Origin: Chitinimonas prasina
GTDB lineage: Bacteria > Pseudomonadota > Gammaproteobacteria > Burkholderiales > Chitinimonadaceae
Length of the DNA: 64,000 nt
Reading direction: 5' to 3'
Assembly (NCBI RefSeq): GCF_030160395.1
Contig: NZ_BSOG01000001.1
Span: 524,117-588,116, forward strand
This document shows positions 19,597 to 28,766 of this stretch, in pieces. A program made the translations under genes and the position numbers. How positions within the stretch are numbered: position 1 is the first letter of the stretch; each line of letters opens with the position of its first letter. The notes under the pieces were generated by a model that was not told the origin of the DNA, ran no database searches, and worked only from the letters and a program-made list of their open reading frames with translations.

Positions 19597-19695
19597 TCAG
19601 GGCCTGGTACGGGGCTTGGCACCCGTCAACAGTGCACGCATCACGACCAGTGTGCAGATGGTGGCGACGGCAAACAGTTTGCCTGGTTTCAACAT
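19597..19695 (-). CDS. Possible 32-residue membrane peptide
   Basis: Small open frame starting MLKPGKLFAVATICT, with one hydrophobic segment (about residues 7-24) and a basic tail ending TRP. AGGA lies about 8 bases upstream of the ATG. It is immediately downstream (minus strand) of the amidase gene, about 73 bases after its stop, and could be its distal cistron. Too short for a firm call; its composition is membrane-like. Confidence 0.35.
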   Translation of the reverse strand: MLKPGKLFAVATICTLVVMRALLTGAKPRTRP

Positions 19696-19768
19696 GGGAA
19701 CATTCCTAGCAGGGCATCTGGATACCGCCCGTGTACTACTTAGCAGGCACGGGCGGCACGGCTGGTGA

Positions 19769-21052
19769 TCAGGCCATCTTGTTGCGCGAAAGGGGTGGGT
19801 TTTTAGCCAGATAGCGCTTGATACCGCTCAGCAGCGCCTCCGCCATTTTGTCTTGGTAACCCTCATCGGCCAGCTTCTTTTCTTCTTCGGGATTGGAGAT
19901 AAAGGCTGTCTCCACCAACACCGAAGGAATATCGGGCGCCTTCAGCACAGCAAAACCGGCCTGCTCCACCTGGGGTTTGTGGAGCCGGTTGATCTCGCCC
20001 AGCTCGGTCAGCATGGCCTTGCCCAGCTTGAGGCTATCGTTAATGGTCGCCGTCTGGGTCAGGTCCAGCAGGGTCTGGGCCAGGTGGCGGTCGCGCACAT
20101 CAAATTTCACCCCGCCTATCAGGTCCGACTCATTCTGCTTTTGCGCCAGCAGGCGTGCCGCCGTGCTGGTCGCACCGCGCTCCGACAGGGCAAACACCGA
20201 CGAACCTCGAGCATTGGGTTTGACGAAGGCATCGGCGTGGATGGACATGAACAGATCGGCCCCCACCTTGCGCGCCTTGCCCACACGCTGTGCCAAGGGC
20301 ACAAAATAGTCATCATCGCGGGTCAGCACAGCACGCATATTGGGCTGCTTGTCTATCAGCGCCTTGAGCTTCTTGCCTATGGACAGCGTGACCGTCTTTT
20401 CATAGGTTCCGCCGGCGCCCACGGCGCCCGGGTCCTCGCCACCATGACCGGGATCAATGGCTATCGTCACCAGCCTGCTGACTTCCAGCTTGTCCCGCTC
20501 GGTCGCCTCGCCCTGCGGCTTGGTCGCCGGCTTCTCGGGGGCGGCTGCCGGTTTGTCGGGCATGCCCTTGCCGTCGTTCAGCAAGGCCATCAGTGGATCA
20601 TCCGGCTGGGCGGGGTACAAATCGATCACCAGCCTGTGCTGGTACTCGCCAAATGGTTCCAGGGTAAACACCTGGGGCTTGACCTCGGTTTTGAGATCCA
20701 GCACCACCCGCACCGTCCCCGGCTTGAACCGGCCGGCACGCAACTGGCGCACATAGGGATCATCGGTACCGATGCGCTGGGCTATCTTGTCCAGCTCACT
20801 GCCCCAGTCGGCCCCCTCCAGATCCACGACCAGGCGCGCCGGATCCGGCACCATGAACTGGTTGAACTTGAGCGGCGCGCTGGATTCCAGCGTGATGCGG
20901 GTATAGGCCTTGGCCGGCCAGACACGGACGGCCACCACGGCGCTGCCGGCAAAGGCGCGAGGGGCGATGCCAAACAGCAGCGTCGCCACGGCGCCCTGCA
21001 GCATCAAGCGGCGGGTCGCGTCTGGGCGGAAGCGGTCAAGGTTGCGAGACAT
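19769..21052 (-). CDS. amiC: N-acetylmuramoyl-L-alanine amidase (AmiC-type)
   Basis: Zinc amidase that cleaves septal peptidoglycan during daughter-cell separation; periplasmic. 427 residues. A twin-arginine type leader (RRLMLQG, then a hydrophobic stretch ending AFAGSA), an AMIN domain (~45-145) for septal targeting, a Pro/Lys linker (~160-185), then Amidase_3 with zinc ligands in IDPGHGGEDPGA, the glutamate in GTYEKTVTL, SIHADAF, and the catalytic Glu in VLVETAFISN. ATG at 21052 with GGAG upstream. The start lies 49 bases inside the 3' end of tsaE, so the two are coupled; this pair order is common in Proteobacteria. Confidence 0.94.
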   Translation of the reverse strand: MSRNLDRFRPDATRRLMLQGAVATLLFGIAPRAFAGSAVVAVRVWPAKAYTRITLESSAPLKFNQFMVPDPARLVVDLEGADWGSELDKIAQRIGTDDPYVRQLRAGRFKPGTVRVVLDLKTEVKPQVFTLEPFGEYQHRLVIDLYPAQPDDPLMALLNDGKGMPDKPAAAPEKPATKPQGEATERDKLEVSRLVTIAIDPGHGGEDPGAVGAGGTYEKTVTLSIGKKLKALIDKQPNMRAVLTRDDDYFVPLAQRVGKARKVGADLFMSIHADAFVKPNARGSSVFALSERGATSTAARLLAQKQNESDLIGGVKFDVRDRHLAQTLLDLTQTATINDSLKLGKAMLTELGEINRLHKPQVEQAGFAVLKAPDIPSVLVETAFISNPEEEKKLADEGYQDKMAEALLSGIKRYLAKNPPLSRNKMA

Positions 21053-21501
21053 GATGCTCCGAGCAAGGTACCGGTAAGGAGGCGAAATGCCCGTCCTTCA
21101 TCCTGGGGAACAAGGCTGATGGTCCAGTCCGGCACAGGCAATAAACCCTGTGCTTTTTCCGGCCACTCCACCATGCAAATGCTATCGGGATTGAACATTT
21201 CCCTAAAGCCTGCATCCTCCCATTCCAGCGGATCGGCAAACCTATATAAATCAAAGTGATGGAAGTATAAGTTAGAAACCACGTAAGGTTCAACCAGTGT
21301 ATAGGTCGGACTCTTAACCCGGCCTGAATGGCCCAGTCCCCGCAGTATGCCCCGCGTCAGCGTGGTTTTACCTGCGCCCAGATCGCCTTCCAGAAACACC
21401 ACCAGCCCGCCCCGCAGCGCTTGCGCCAGCACCTCGCCCATGGCCAGGGTCGCAGCTTCATCGGGCAGGTAGGCAGTCAGGGTATGATCTTGGCTATGCA
21501 T
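21004..21501 (-). CDS. tsaE: tRNA threonylcarbamoyladenosine biosynthesis ATPase TsaE
   Basis: ATPase of the TsaBDE complex that makes t6A37 in ANN-reading tRNAs. 165 residues, near the family length. Walker A GDLGAGKTTLTRGILRGLG, then SPTYTLVEPY, HFDLYRFADPLEWEDAGF and MVEWPEKA. The ATG at 21501 is used because the family N-terminus starts there; the open frame continues to 21690 but only as antisense to queG. Its start codon abuts the queG start codon head to head in the palindrome ATGCAT. The last 49 bases overlap the amidase gene. Confidence 0.95.
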   Translation of the reverse strand: MHSQDHTLTAYLPDEAATLAMGEVLAQALRGGLVVFLEGDLGAGKTTLTRGILRGLGHSGRVKSPTYTLVEPYVVSNLYFHHFDLYRFADPLEWEDAGFREMFNPDSICMVEWPEKAQGLLPVPDWTISLVPQDEGRAFRLLTGTLLGASCLATLTASAQTRPAA

Positions 21502-22596
21502 GGGGATATTCCAACTAAGGACGAACAGGACTGGACAGCACTGGCCAGCGACATCAAACGCTGGGCAGCAGAGCTGGGCTTTGATGCGGCCCAGATAGGC
21601 GACGCCGACCTCGGCCCGGCCGCAGCACAAAACCTGCAAGCCTGGCTGGCTGCAGACCAGCATGGCGAGATGGATTATATGGCCAGTCACGGCCTGAAAC
21701 GTGCCCGACCTGCGGAACTGGTGCCGGGCACCCGCCGCGTCATTTCATTACGGATGAATTACCGCGCACCACACGCGCTCGACAGCGAAGCGGTACTGGC
21801 CGACGGCGAAGCGGCCTTCATCTCGCGCTATGCGCTTGGACGCGATTATCACAAGGTGTTGCGCAATCGCCTACAGAAACTGGCGGAGCGCATCCAGGCC
21901 GCCGGCCATGCCCTGGGCTACCGCGCCTTTGTCGACTCCGCCCCGGTCATGGAAGTCGAAGCCGCCGTGCGTGCAGGCCTGGGCTGGCGGGGCAAGCATA
22001 CGCTGCTGCTGACCCGCGAGCATGGCTCAATGTTCTTTCTGGGCGAGCTGTTTGTCAGCCTGCCCCTGCCCATCGATCCGCCCCTGGTGCAGGAGCACTG
22101 CGGCCGCTGCAGCAAGTGCATCGACATCTGCCCCACCCGCGCCATCGTCGCCCCTTACCGGGTCGATGCCCGCCGCTGCGTGTCCTACCTCACCATCGAA
22201 CTGAAGGGCAGCATTCCGGCCGAGTTCCGCCCACTGATAGGCAACCGCGTCTATGGCTGCGACGACTGCCAACTGGTCTGCCCCTGGAACCGTTTTGCCG
22301 TCGATAGCAGCGAGGCCGATTTCGCAGTCCGCAATGGGCTTGATGCGGTAAGCCTAGTGACACTGTTTGGCTGGAGCGAGACCGAATTCAACCAACGCCT
22401 GGCCGGCACTGCCATCTATCGCATAGGCCACGAGCGCTGGCTGCGCAATATTGCCGTTGGCCTGGGTAACGCCCCCAGCACGCCTGCCGTACTGGCCGCC
22501 CTACAGCAGCGCCAGGACGACCCCAGCGAGCTGGTGCGCGAGCATGTCGCCTGGGCCTTGCAGCAGCACCAGGCACGCAAGTCAAACGAGCCCTGA
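21496..22596 (+). CDS. queG: Epoxyqueuosine reductase
   Basis: Reduces epoxyqueuosine to queuosine in tRNA (cobalamin and two 4Fe-4S clusters). 366 residues. Cluster cysteines in CGRCSKCIDICPTRAI and YGCDDCQLVCPWN; the N-terminal cobalamin-binding part includes LPGTRRVISLRMNY-like and YALGRDYHKVLR segments; HEAT-like C-terminus. The start is either ATG 21496 or ATG 21484; both fall at or inside the 5' end of the divergent tsaE. The site before 21484 (AGGGT, too close) and the one before 21496 are both weak, so the start is not settled. Confidence 0.95.
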   Translation: MHGDIPTKDEQDWTALASDIKRWAAELGFDAAQIGDADLGPAAAQNLQAWLAADQHGEMDYMASHGLKRARPAELVPGTRRVISLRMNYRAPHALDSEAVLADGEAAFISRYALGRDYHKVLRNRLQKLAERIQAAGHALGYRAFVDSAPVMEVEAAVRAGLGWRGKHTLLLTREHGSMFFLGELFVSLPLPIDPPLVQEHCGRCSKCIDICPTRAIVAPYRVDARRCVSYLTIELKGSIPAEFRPLIGNRVYGCDDCQLVCPWNRFAVDSSEADFAVRNGLDAVSLVTLFGWSETEFNQRLAGTAIYRIGHERWLRNIAVGLGNAPSTPAVLAALQQRQDDPSELVREHVAWALQQHQARKSNEP

Positions 22597-22624
22597 TTGA
22601 CCCCCTATACTGCAGGCGTAGAAT
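22597..22624 (+). promoter_or_regulatory. Sigma-70-type promoter of murI
   Basis: TTGACC (22597-22602), 16-base spacer, TAGAAT (22619-22624), about 40 bases before the murI ATG. It begins immediately after the queG stop codon. Confidence 0.55.
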
Positions 22625-22663
22625 CCCGCGCCTACCGCAACCCGCTCCCGCCAGACTGCCCCC

Positions 22664-23473
22664 ATGCCCTCCCAGCTTGCCTCCCGACCCATAGGTGTTT
22701 TTGATTCCGGCATAGGCGGGCTCACCGTCACCCGGGCGCTGATGGAGCGCCTGCCGTTTGAGGACATCGTCTATTTCGGCGATACCGCCCGCGTTCCCTA
22801 TGGGGTCAAGTCGGTTGCCACCATAGAACAGTTCACCCAGCAGATCGTCGATTTCCTGATGCAGCAGGAGGTCAAGCTGCTGGTCATTGCCTGCAATACC
22901 ATCTCGGCGGTGGCGGCCAACAAGATACGGGCCCGCGTCAATATCCCGGTCATCGATGTGATAGACGCCGGCGCCCGCAATGCCGTGGCCGTCAGCCGCA
23001 ATCACGCCATCGGGGTGATCGCCACGCCGACCACCGTCAACAGCAATGCCTATGCCCGTGGCGTGCACACGCTAAACGCCGAGGCCCGCGTCTACTCCCA
23101 GGCCTGCCCGCTGCTGGTCCCCCTGGTGGAAGAGGGCTGGCTGGATCATCCCGTCACCCGCATGACGGTGCAGGAATATCTCAAGCCCGTGCTGGCCGAA
23201 GGAATCGACACCCTGGTATTGGGCTGCACCCACTATCCGCTGCTCAAGCCGCTGCTGGCGCAGGAGGTCGGCAGCCAGATACGGCTGGTGGACTCCGCAG
23301 TCAGCGTGGCCGAGCAGGTGGCCGCCAAGCTGGTGGAGCTGGACCTGGCCAATCCACAGCGGCAGGAACCCACCTATCGCTACTATGTAACCGATATCCC
23401 CCTGCGCTTCCAGACCGTGGGCGAACGCTTTCTGGGCCGCAGCCTCAAGCACCTGGAAATGGTTCAGCTATAA
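22664..23473 (+). CDS. murI: Glutamate racemase
   Basis: Interconverts L- and D-glutamate for peptidoglycan synthesis; cytosolic. 269 residues. The two catalytic cysteines are Cys77 (ACNT) and Cys188 (GCTHYPLL); FDSGIGGLTV near the N-terminus and YFGDTARVPYG are family signatures. ATG at 22664. It has its own promoter in the 67-base gap after queG. Confidence 0.97.
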   Translation: MPSQLASRPIGVFDSGIGGLTVTRALMERLPFEDIVYFGDTARVPYGVKSVATIEQFTQQIVDFLMQQEVKLLVIACNTISAVAANKIRARVNIPVIDVIDAGARNAVAVSRNHAIGVIATPTTVNSNAYARGVHTLNAEARVYSQACPLLVPLVEEGWLDHPVTRMTVQEYLKPVLAEGIDTLVLGCTHYPLLKPLLAQEVGSQIRLVDSAVSVAEQVAAKLVELDLANPQRQEPTYRYYVTDIPLRFQTVGERFLGRSLKHLEMVQL

Positions 23474-23572
23474 CCATTGCATCAAGCTCGCCGAGGCGGC
23501 ACGGTCTAGCAAGCGCTCGGCCGTCATGCCATCATGCACGGCATGATATTCCCCCTATCAGGAGACACCACC

Positions 23573-24121
23573 ATGACCCGTTTTTCTGCCTATAGCCTGG
23601 TCGCCGCCTTGATGCTGCTGGCCGGCTGTGCCACCACCCCGTCCGAGCCCGCCAAACCCGCCAGCCCTGTCGTGACGGCACCCAAGCCGATCGAGCCTGC
23701 CAAGCCAGTAGAACCCGCAGCCATCACGCCTGCCCCCAGCACCAAGCCCGCCGAGATCGTCAAACAAGTGGAGCCAACCCAGCCCACCACGGCCGCAGCA
23801 CCCATCGTCGGCAACTGGGAAGGCAAGTGGACCATAGACAGCATGGGCTATGAAGGTAAGACCGTCATCGTCATCGAGAAGCTGGATGGCGCCAATGTGG
23901 TCGGCCGCGCCACCATGTTCGACACCCCTTATGGCGACCTGACCGAAGCCTTTGCTCCCGCCACCTTTGATGGCAGCAAGCTCAATGTCAAACACCAGAA
24001 CAACGCCAGCTATGTACTGACGCTGGGCGAGAAGGACGGCGCCATGCGCCTGTCCGGGCCACTGGTCTACATCACCGAGGCCGGCACCTACAACGGCAAT
24101 ATCCGGGTCAGCAAAAAATAA
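23573..24121 (+). CDS. Putative lipoprotein
   Basis: 182 residues. Lipoprotein signal peptide with lipobox LLAGC (Cys ~20), then a Pro/Ala/Lys-rich linker (~22-75) with repeated PAKP/PAKPVEPA units, then a compact beta-rich domain (~80-182) with GNWEGKWTIDSMGYEGK and AGTYNGNIRVSKK. The ATG at 23573 has CAGGAGA upstream; an in-frame ATG at 23534 has no signal peptide directly after it. Anchored in a membrane facing the periplasm; the linker suggests it spans toward peptidoglycan. Family and function not recognised. Followed by a strong terminator. Confidence 0.85.
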   Translation: MTRFSAYSLVAALMLLAGCATTPSEPAKPASPVVTAPKPIEPAKPVEPAAITPAPSTKPAEIVKQVEPTQPTTAAAPIVGNWEGKWTIDSMGYEGKTVIVIEKLDGANVVGRATMFDTPYGDLTEAFAPATFDGSKLNVKHQNNASYVLTLGEKDGAMRLSGPLVYITEAGTYNGNIRVSKK

Positions 24122-24154
24122 GGCTGTGGATTAAATCGGCATTAATCCCGGATT

Positions 24155-24180
24155 AAAAAGCGGCCCAAGGGCCGCTTTTT
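24155..24180 (+). terminator. Intrinsic terminator of the lipoprotein gene
   Basis: AAAAAGCGGCCC/GGGCCGCTTTTT type stem with a 2-base loop and T5 tail, about 34 bases after the stop. Confidence 0.9.
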
Positions 24181-24216
24181 ACATGGTGTCACGCCCGGCG
24201 GCACGCCCTGGCGTGA

Positions 24217-25623
<1,407 letters not shown>

Positions 25624-25637
25624 GCCATACGCTATCT

Positions 25638-25669
25638 GCGGGCTGCCAAGCAGCCCGCTTTCATTCATT
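25638..25669 (+). terminator. Intrinsic terminator of purB
   Basis: Perfect 9-bp stem GCGGGCTGC/GCAGCCCGC with a CAA loop, then TTTCATTCATTT, about 15 bases after the stop. Confidence 0.85.
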
Positions 25670-25692
25670 TGTGCAGAAAGGCCTGTCGTACC

Positions 25693-27198
25693 GTGAAGCA
25701 GAAGCCCTTAGTCATTGCCCTGGCCGTCGTCATCGGCGCAGCCGCCGCCTACACCGGAACCAGCTGGTGGGCCGGCAAGCAAGCCGAGACCACGCTGGCC
25801 AAGCAACACCAGCTGATCGCCGACCTGCCTTATTTTGTCGTGAAATCGCGCGTCTACGAGCGTGGCGTATTTAGCTCGACCGAGCGCACCACCATCGCGG
25901 TTGCCCCCAACCTGCTGGCCCCCTACCAGATGCTCAAGCTGGAAGAAATGGGCGGCGCCAAGCTGGAACTGACCTACACCCAGACCATCAAGCACGGCCC
26001 GCTGCCGCTCTTGATGTCCGGCGACTTCTCGCCCCTGAAGGCCGCCGTCACCACCGATATCGCCTTCAGCGCCGACACCCAGGCCCTGTTGAAGAAGGTG
26101 TTCGGCGACCAACGTCCGCTGCAGATCGAGAACCGCATCAAGTTCAACGACGATGGTGTCTTCGCCATTAAGGTGCCGAGCTTCACCTACGAAGAAACCC
26201 TGGCCAAGGTAAAATCGGTCTGGCAAGGCCTGGATGCCACCATCAGCTATGGCGGTGATTTCAACAAGATAGACATCGTCGCAGTCGCCCCTGGCCTGCA
26301 CTTTGAAGCCGGCCCCAAAGGCACGCTGGATATCAAGGATCTGCGCTTCGAATCGCACAATACCCGCGGCCAAGCCGGCCTGATGCTGGGCGAGGGCAAG
26401 CTGAGCCTGGCCTCGGCCACCTTCAAGCAAACCGAGGGCGAACAGCCGGTTGACGTCAAGCTGGCCGGCCTGAGCTATCAGGTCAAGACTGTCGCCGAGG
26501 GCGAGTTCATCAACTCCAGCGGCGACGTGGTCGTCAGCAGCCTGGCGCTCAACAGCAAGACCTATGGCCCGGCCAAATTGTCTGTCTCGGCCAACCATCT
26601 GCATGGCCCTACCCTGGCCAAGCTGAGCCTGGCCGCCAACAAGATCCAGCGCGAGGTCAAGGATCCCGGCGAGCAGGCCACCCAGATGCTGGCCCTGTTC
26701 CGCAAGGATGGACTGCCCCTGCTGAAGAACAATCCAGAGCTGTCGCTGAACGAGCTGTCGGTCAAGCTGCCCGAGGGCGAAGTCAAGCTCAAGGCCAACG
26801 TCACGCTCAAGGGCTTCGAGGAAAAAGACCTGGACAGCCCCCTGCTGTTGCTGGAAAAACTCCAGGCCAATGCCGATCTGCAAGTACCCAAGCAGGTCAT
26901 CGAAACCGTCGCCCTCTGGCAGGCTCGCGGCGCTATTGCCATCGACACCGAGGAAGGCGAACAGCCCGAGACCGAAGAGCTGGACAACCTGGCACGCAAC
27001 CTGATGGAAAGCCAGATCCGCAAGCTGCTGGAACAAAAGCTTATCCGCGCCGATGGCGACCTGCTCAGCAGCAGTGCCGTATGGAAGAACGGCCGCCTGG
27101 AAGTCAATGGCACCCACATCCCGCTGCCATGGCAGCTGGCCATTCCGCCCGCCGAAGCGGCGCTGGAAGAAGAAGCCGAAGAAGCCGCAGTGGAATAA
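25693..27198 (+). CDS. DUF945 (YdgA-like) family protein
   Basis: 501 residues. N-terminal hydrophobic anchor (KQKPLVIALAVVIGAAAAY) followed by SWWAGKQAETTLAKQH and VYERGVFSSTERTTI, which are typical of the DUF945/YdgA family, then a long beta-rich periplasmic region and a very acidic C-terminus (EEEAEEAAVE). I use the GTG at 25693; an upstream TTG at 25669 falls in the terminator tail of purB and is unlikely. Family function is not well defined. Monocistronic, with its own terminator. Confidence 0.85.
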   Translation: MKQKPLVIALAVVIGAAAAYTGTSWWAGKQAETTLAKQHQLIADLPYFVVKSRVYERGVFSSTERTTIAVAPNLLAPYQMLKLEEMGGAKLELTYTQTIKHGPLPLLMSGDFSPLKAAVTTDIAFSADTQALLKKVFGDQRPLQIENRIKFNDDGVFAIKVPSFTYEETLAKVKSVWQGLDATISYGGDFNKIDIVAVAPGLHFEAGPKGTLDIKDLRFESHNTRGQAGLMLGEGKLSLASATFKQTEGEQPVDVKLAGLSYQVKTVAEGEFINSSGDVVVSSLALNSKTYGPAKLSVSANHLHGPTLAKLSLAANKIQREVKDPGEQATQMLALFRKDGLPLLKNNPELSLNELSVKLPEGEVKLKANVTLKGFEEKDLDSPLLLLEKLQANADLQVPKQVIETVALWQARGAIAIDTEEGEQPETEELDNLARNLMESQIRKLLEQKLIRADGDLLSSSAVWKNGRLEVNGTHIPLPWQLAIPPAEAALEEEAEEAAVE

Positions 27199-27213
27199 GC
27201 CGGACCGCAGCCA

Positions 27214-27251
27214 CAAAAAAACGCCCGCTCAATCGAGTCGGGCGTTTTTTG
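27214..27251 (+). terminator. Intrinsic terminator of the DUF945 gene
   Basis: Stem ACGCCCG/CGGGCGT with an 11-base loop, T6 downstream and a long A run upstream. Confidence 0.85.
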
Positions 27252-27303
27252 TTTGTGTGTGTGACCGGAGGCTCACCAGCCAGCATCGCAGTAGCAGCGC
27301 AAC

Positions 27304-27384
27304 GGCCGTAGCGAGCACCTCCAGGCCGGTTCGAGAGGCGCAGCCGTACCTGAGTACGGCAAGCATCGCAGGGCCGGGATGGAG
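27304..27384. repeat. 81-bp repeat, copy 1
   Basis: About 95% identical (4 differences in 81) to 27434-27514. Contains an internal hairpin GCCGTAC-CTGA-GTACGGC (near 27343-27360). No coding function. Confidence 0.8.
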
Positions 27385-27420
27385 ACGTGCGATCGACCAG
27401 CTCTTCAACGCACCCACGCA

Positions 27421-27541
27421 ATAACAGGGCAGAGGCCGTAGCGAGCGCCTCCAGGCCGGTTCGAGAAGCGCAGCCGTACTTGAGTACGGCGAGCATCGCA
27501 GGGCCGGGATGGAGGTGCGCAGTAGGCCTATGCCCTGTTAT
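27421..27541. repeat. 121-bp palindromic element containing repeat copy 2
   Basis: 17-bp terminal inverted repeats with one mismatch (27421-27437, 27525-27541; outer end ATAACAGGGCA), enclosing the second 81-bp repeat (27434-27514) with its GCCGTAC/GTACGGC hairpin. It abuts the ppnP stop codon exactly. REP/MITE-like. Confidence 0.7.
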
Positions 27542-27823
27542 TCAGCGGTATTCGCAGAGATAGGCCGTCTCCTGCCCCACCTTCAACTGAAACCTGCTGT
27601 CCGCCGGCACAGTAAACCGGCTCCCCGCCGCAAACGTCTCCCAGGCGTCCTGCCCTGGCAGCTTCACCGTCAGGGCGCCCGCTATCACGTGCATGATTTC
27701 TAACTGACTGGTGCCGAATTCGTATTCACCAGGTGCCATCACACCGATGGTGGCAGGCCCTTCTGCCATGGCAAAGGCGATGGACTTTACCGTGCCGCCG
27801 AAATACTCATTGACCTTGAACAT
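27542..27823 (-). CDS. ppnP: Pyrimidine/purine nucleoside phosphorylase
   Basis: Small cupin-fold phosphorylase that cleaves nucleosides to base plus ribose-1-phosphate. 93 residues, the family length. Starts [14 protein letters not shown], then [28 protein letters not shown] and [13 protein letters not shown]. The ATG at 27823 has AGGAG about 9 bases upstream; a longer frame to 27865 is not needed. The stop codon touches a palindromic repeat. Confidence 0.93.
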   Translation of the reverse strand: MFKVNEYFGGTVKSIAFAMAEGPATIGVMAPGEYEFGTSQLEIMHVIAGALTVKLPGQDAWETFAAGSRFTVPADSRFQLKVGQETAYLCEYR

Positions 27824-27923
27824 GCTGCAATGCTCCTGAGGTTGGGGATGCACCAGTATGCCCAAGGGCGAGCCTGCGCTTCATAACTTGTGCTGCCCAC
27901 ACTTATGCCCGCAAGCCTGCCCG

Positions 27924-28514
27924 CTAGCTCGCTGCCGATTCACCGCCCCATTGCAGCAAACCATACTGCACCACACCTGCCTTGCCCTCGCGCAAGCGTT
28001 TCCAGCCGCTCAGATCGGGCCAGTTTGCCGTCTCTGCATAGACGTAGGCATCCTCCGCCAAGATGGGCGGCAGCAGGGCTAGTACCTTGGGCAGCAGATC
28101 GCCGGCGAAGGGTGGGTCGAGAAAGATCACGTCGAACTGCTCGGTACAGCGCGCCAGCCAGGCCAGTGCGTCAGCCGCCACGATGTCGACCGCGTGCGCC
28201 CCAAGGCTTTGCTGGTTGCTGCGCAGGGCCTGCAGCACCGGTCTGGCTTGCTCCACCATCACTACCCTGGCAGCTCCCCGCGATGCCGCCTCGAAGCCGA
28301 GGGCACCGGAGCCGGCAAACAAGTCCAGGCAGCGCTGCCCATGCAGCTCCTGCCCCAGCCAGTTGAACAGGGTTTCACGGACCCTGTCCGGCGTTGGGCG
28401 TAGCCCCTCGCTGTCAGGGAAAGGCAGGATGCGGCGGCGGTACTCGCCGCCGATAATGCGTAGCTGATTGGTACCACGTACCGGCTTGGAGGTCTTGGGC
28501 GCGAGCTTGGGCAT
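27924..28514 (-). CDS. rsmD: 16S rRNA (guanine966-N2)-methyltransferase
   Basis: Methylates G966 of 16S rRNA using SAM. 196 residues. IIGGEYRRRILPFP, RPTPDRVRETLFNWL, motif I LDLFAGSGALGFEAASRG, and catalytic FLDPPFAGD. Divergent from ftsY, the usual neighbour. Confidence 0.95.
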   Translation of the reverse strand: MPKLAPKTSKPVRGTNQLRIIGGEYRRRILPFPDSEGLRPTPDRVRETLFNWLGQELHGQRCLDLFAGSGALGFEAASRGAARVVMVEQARPVLQALRSNQQSLGAHAVDIVAADALAWLARCTEQFDVIFLDPPFAGDLLPKVLALLPPILAEDAYVYAETANWPDLSGWKRLREGKAGVVQYGLLQWGGESAAS

Positions 28515-28676
28515 GCTGGGCTGTCGAAAAAGTCAGTGATCTACCGGCACCTGCCATGAGGCAAGGGCCGCTGCTACAACGCCAGCAAACCTCCTGGCGC
28601 CGTATTCCTGGCCCTTTATGAGGCACCGCACCGGTGCAAGGGCGTGCATAGAAAACCCCGCAACAAGGCGAAATAG

Positions 28677-28705
28677 TTCATAACAGGGCTCAGGAAAGCT
28701 AGAAT
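28677..28705 (+). promoter_or_regulatory. Probable promoter of ftsY
   Basis: TTCATA (28677-28682), 17-base spacer, TAGAAT (28700-28705), giving a leader of about 55 bases. Confidence 0.45.
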
Positions 28706-28766
28706 CCTACCCCATCTTGCCGGCACTCCCGGTTTCATACGCAATATCAATCAGATGCACCCATAG

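Larger units (their letters stand above)
27199..27541. other. Intergenic region filled by a terminator and repeats
   Basis: 343 bases between the DUF945 gene and ppnP. It contains the terminator at 27214-27251 and two copies of an 81-bp repeat, the second inside a 121-bp palindromic element. No gene; short open frames through the repeats are by-products of the repeated sequence. Confidence 0.75.

Noticed and set aside
25708-27216. Minus-strand 502-codon frame opposite the DUF945 gene
   Set aside because: Antisense shadow; the plus strand has the signal anchor and family pattern.
27104-27496. Minus-strand frame with repeated peptide units
   Set aside because: The peptide repetition is only the 81-bp DNA repeat translated; no evidence of expression.
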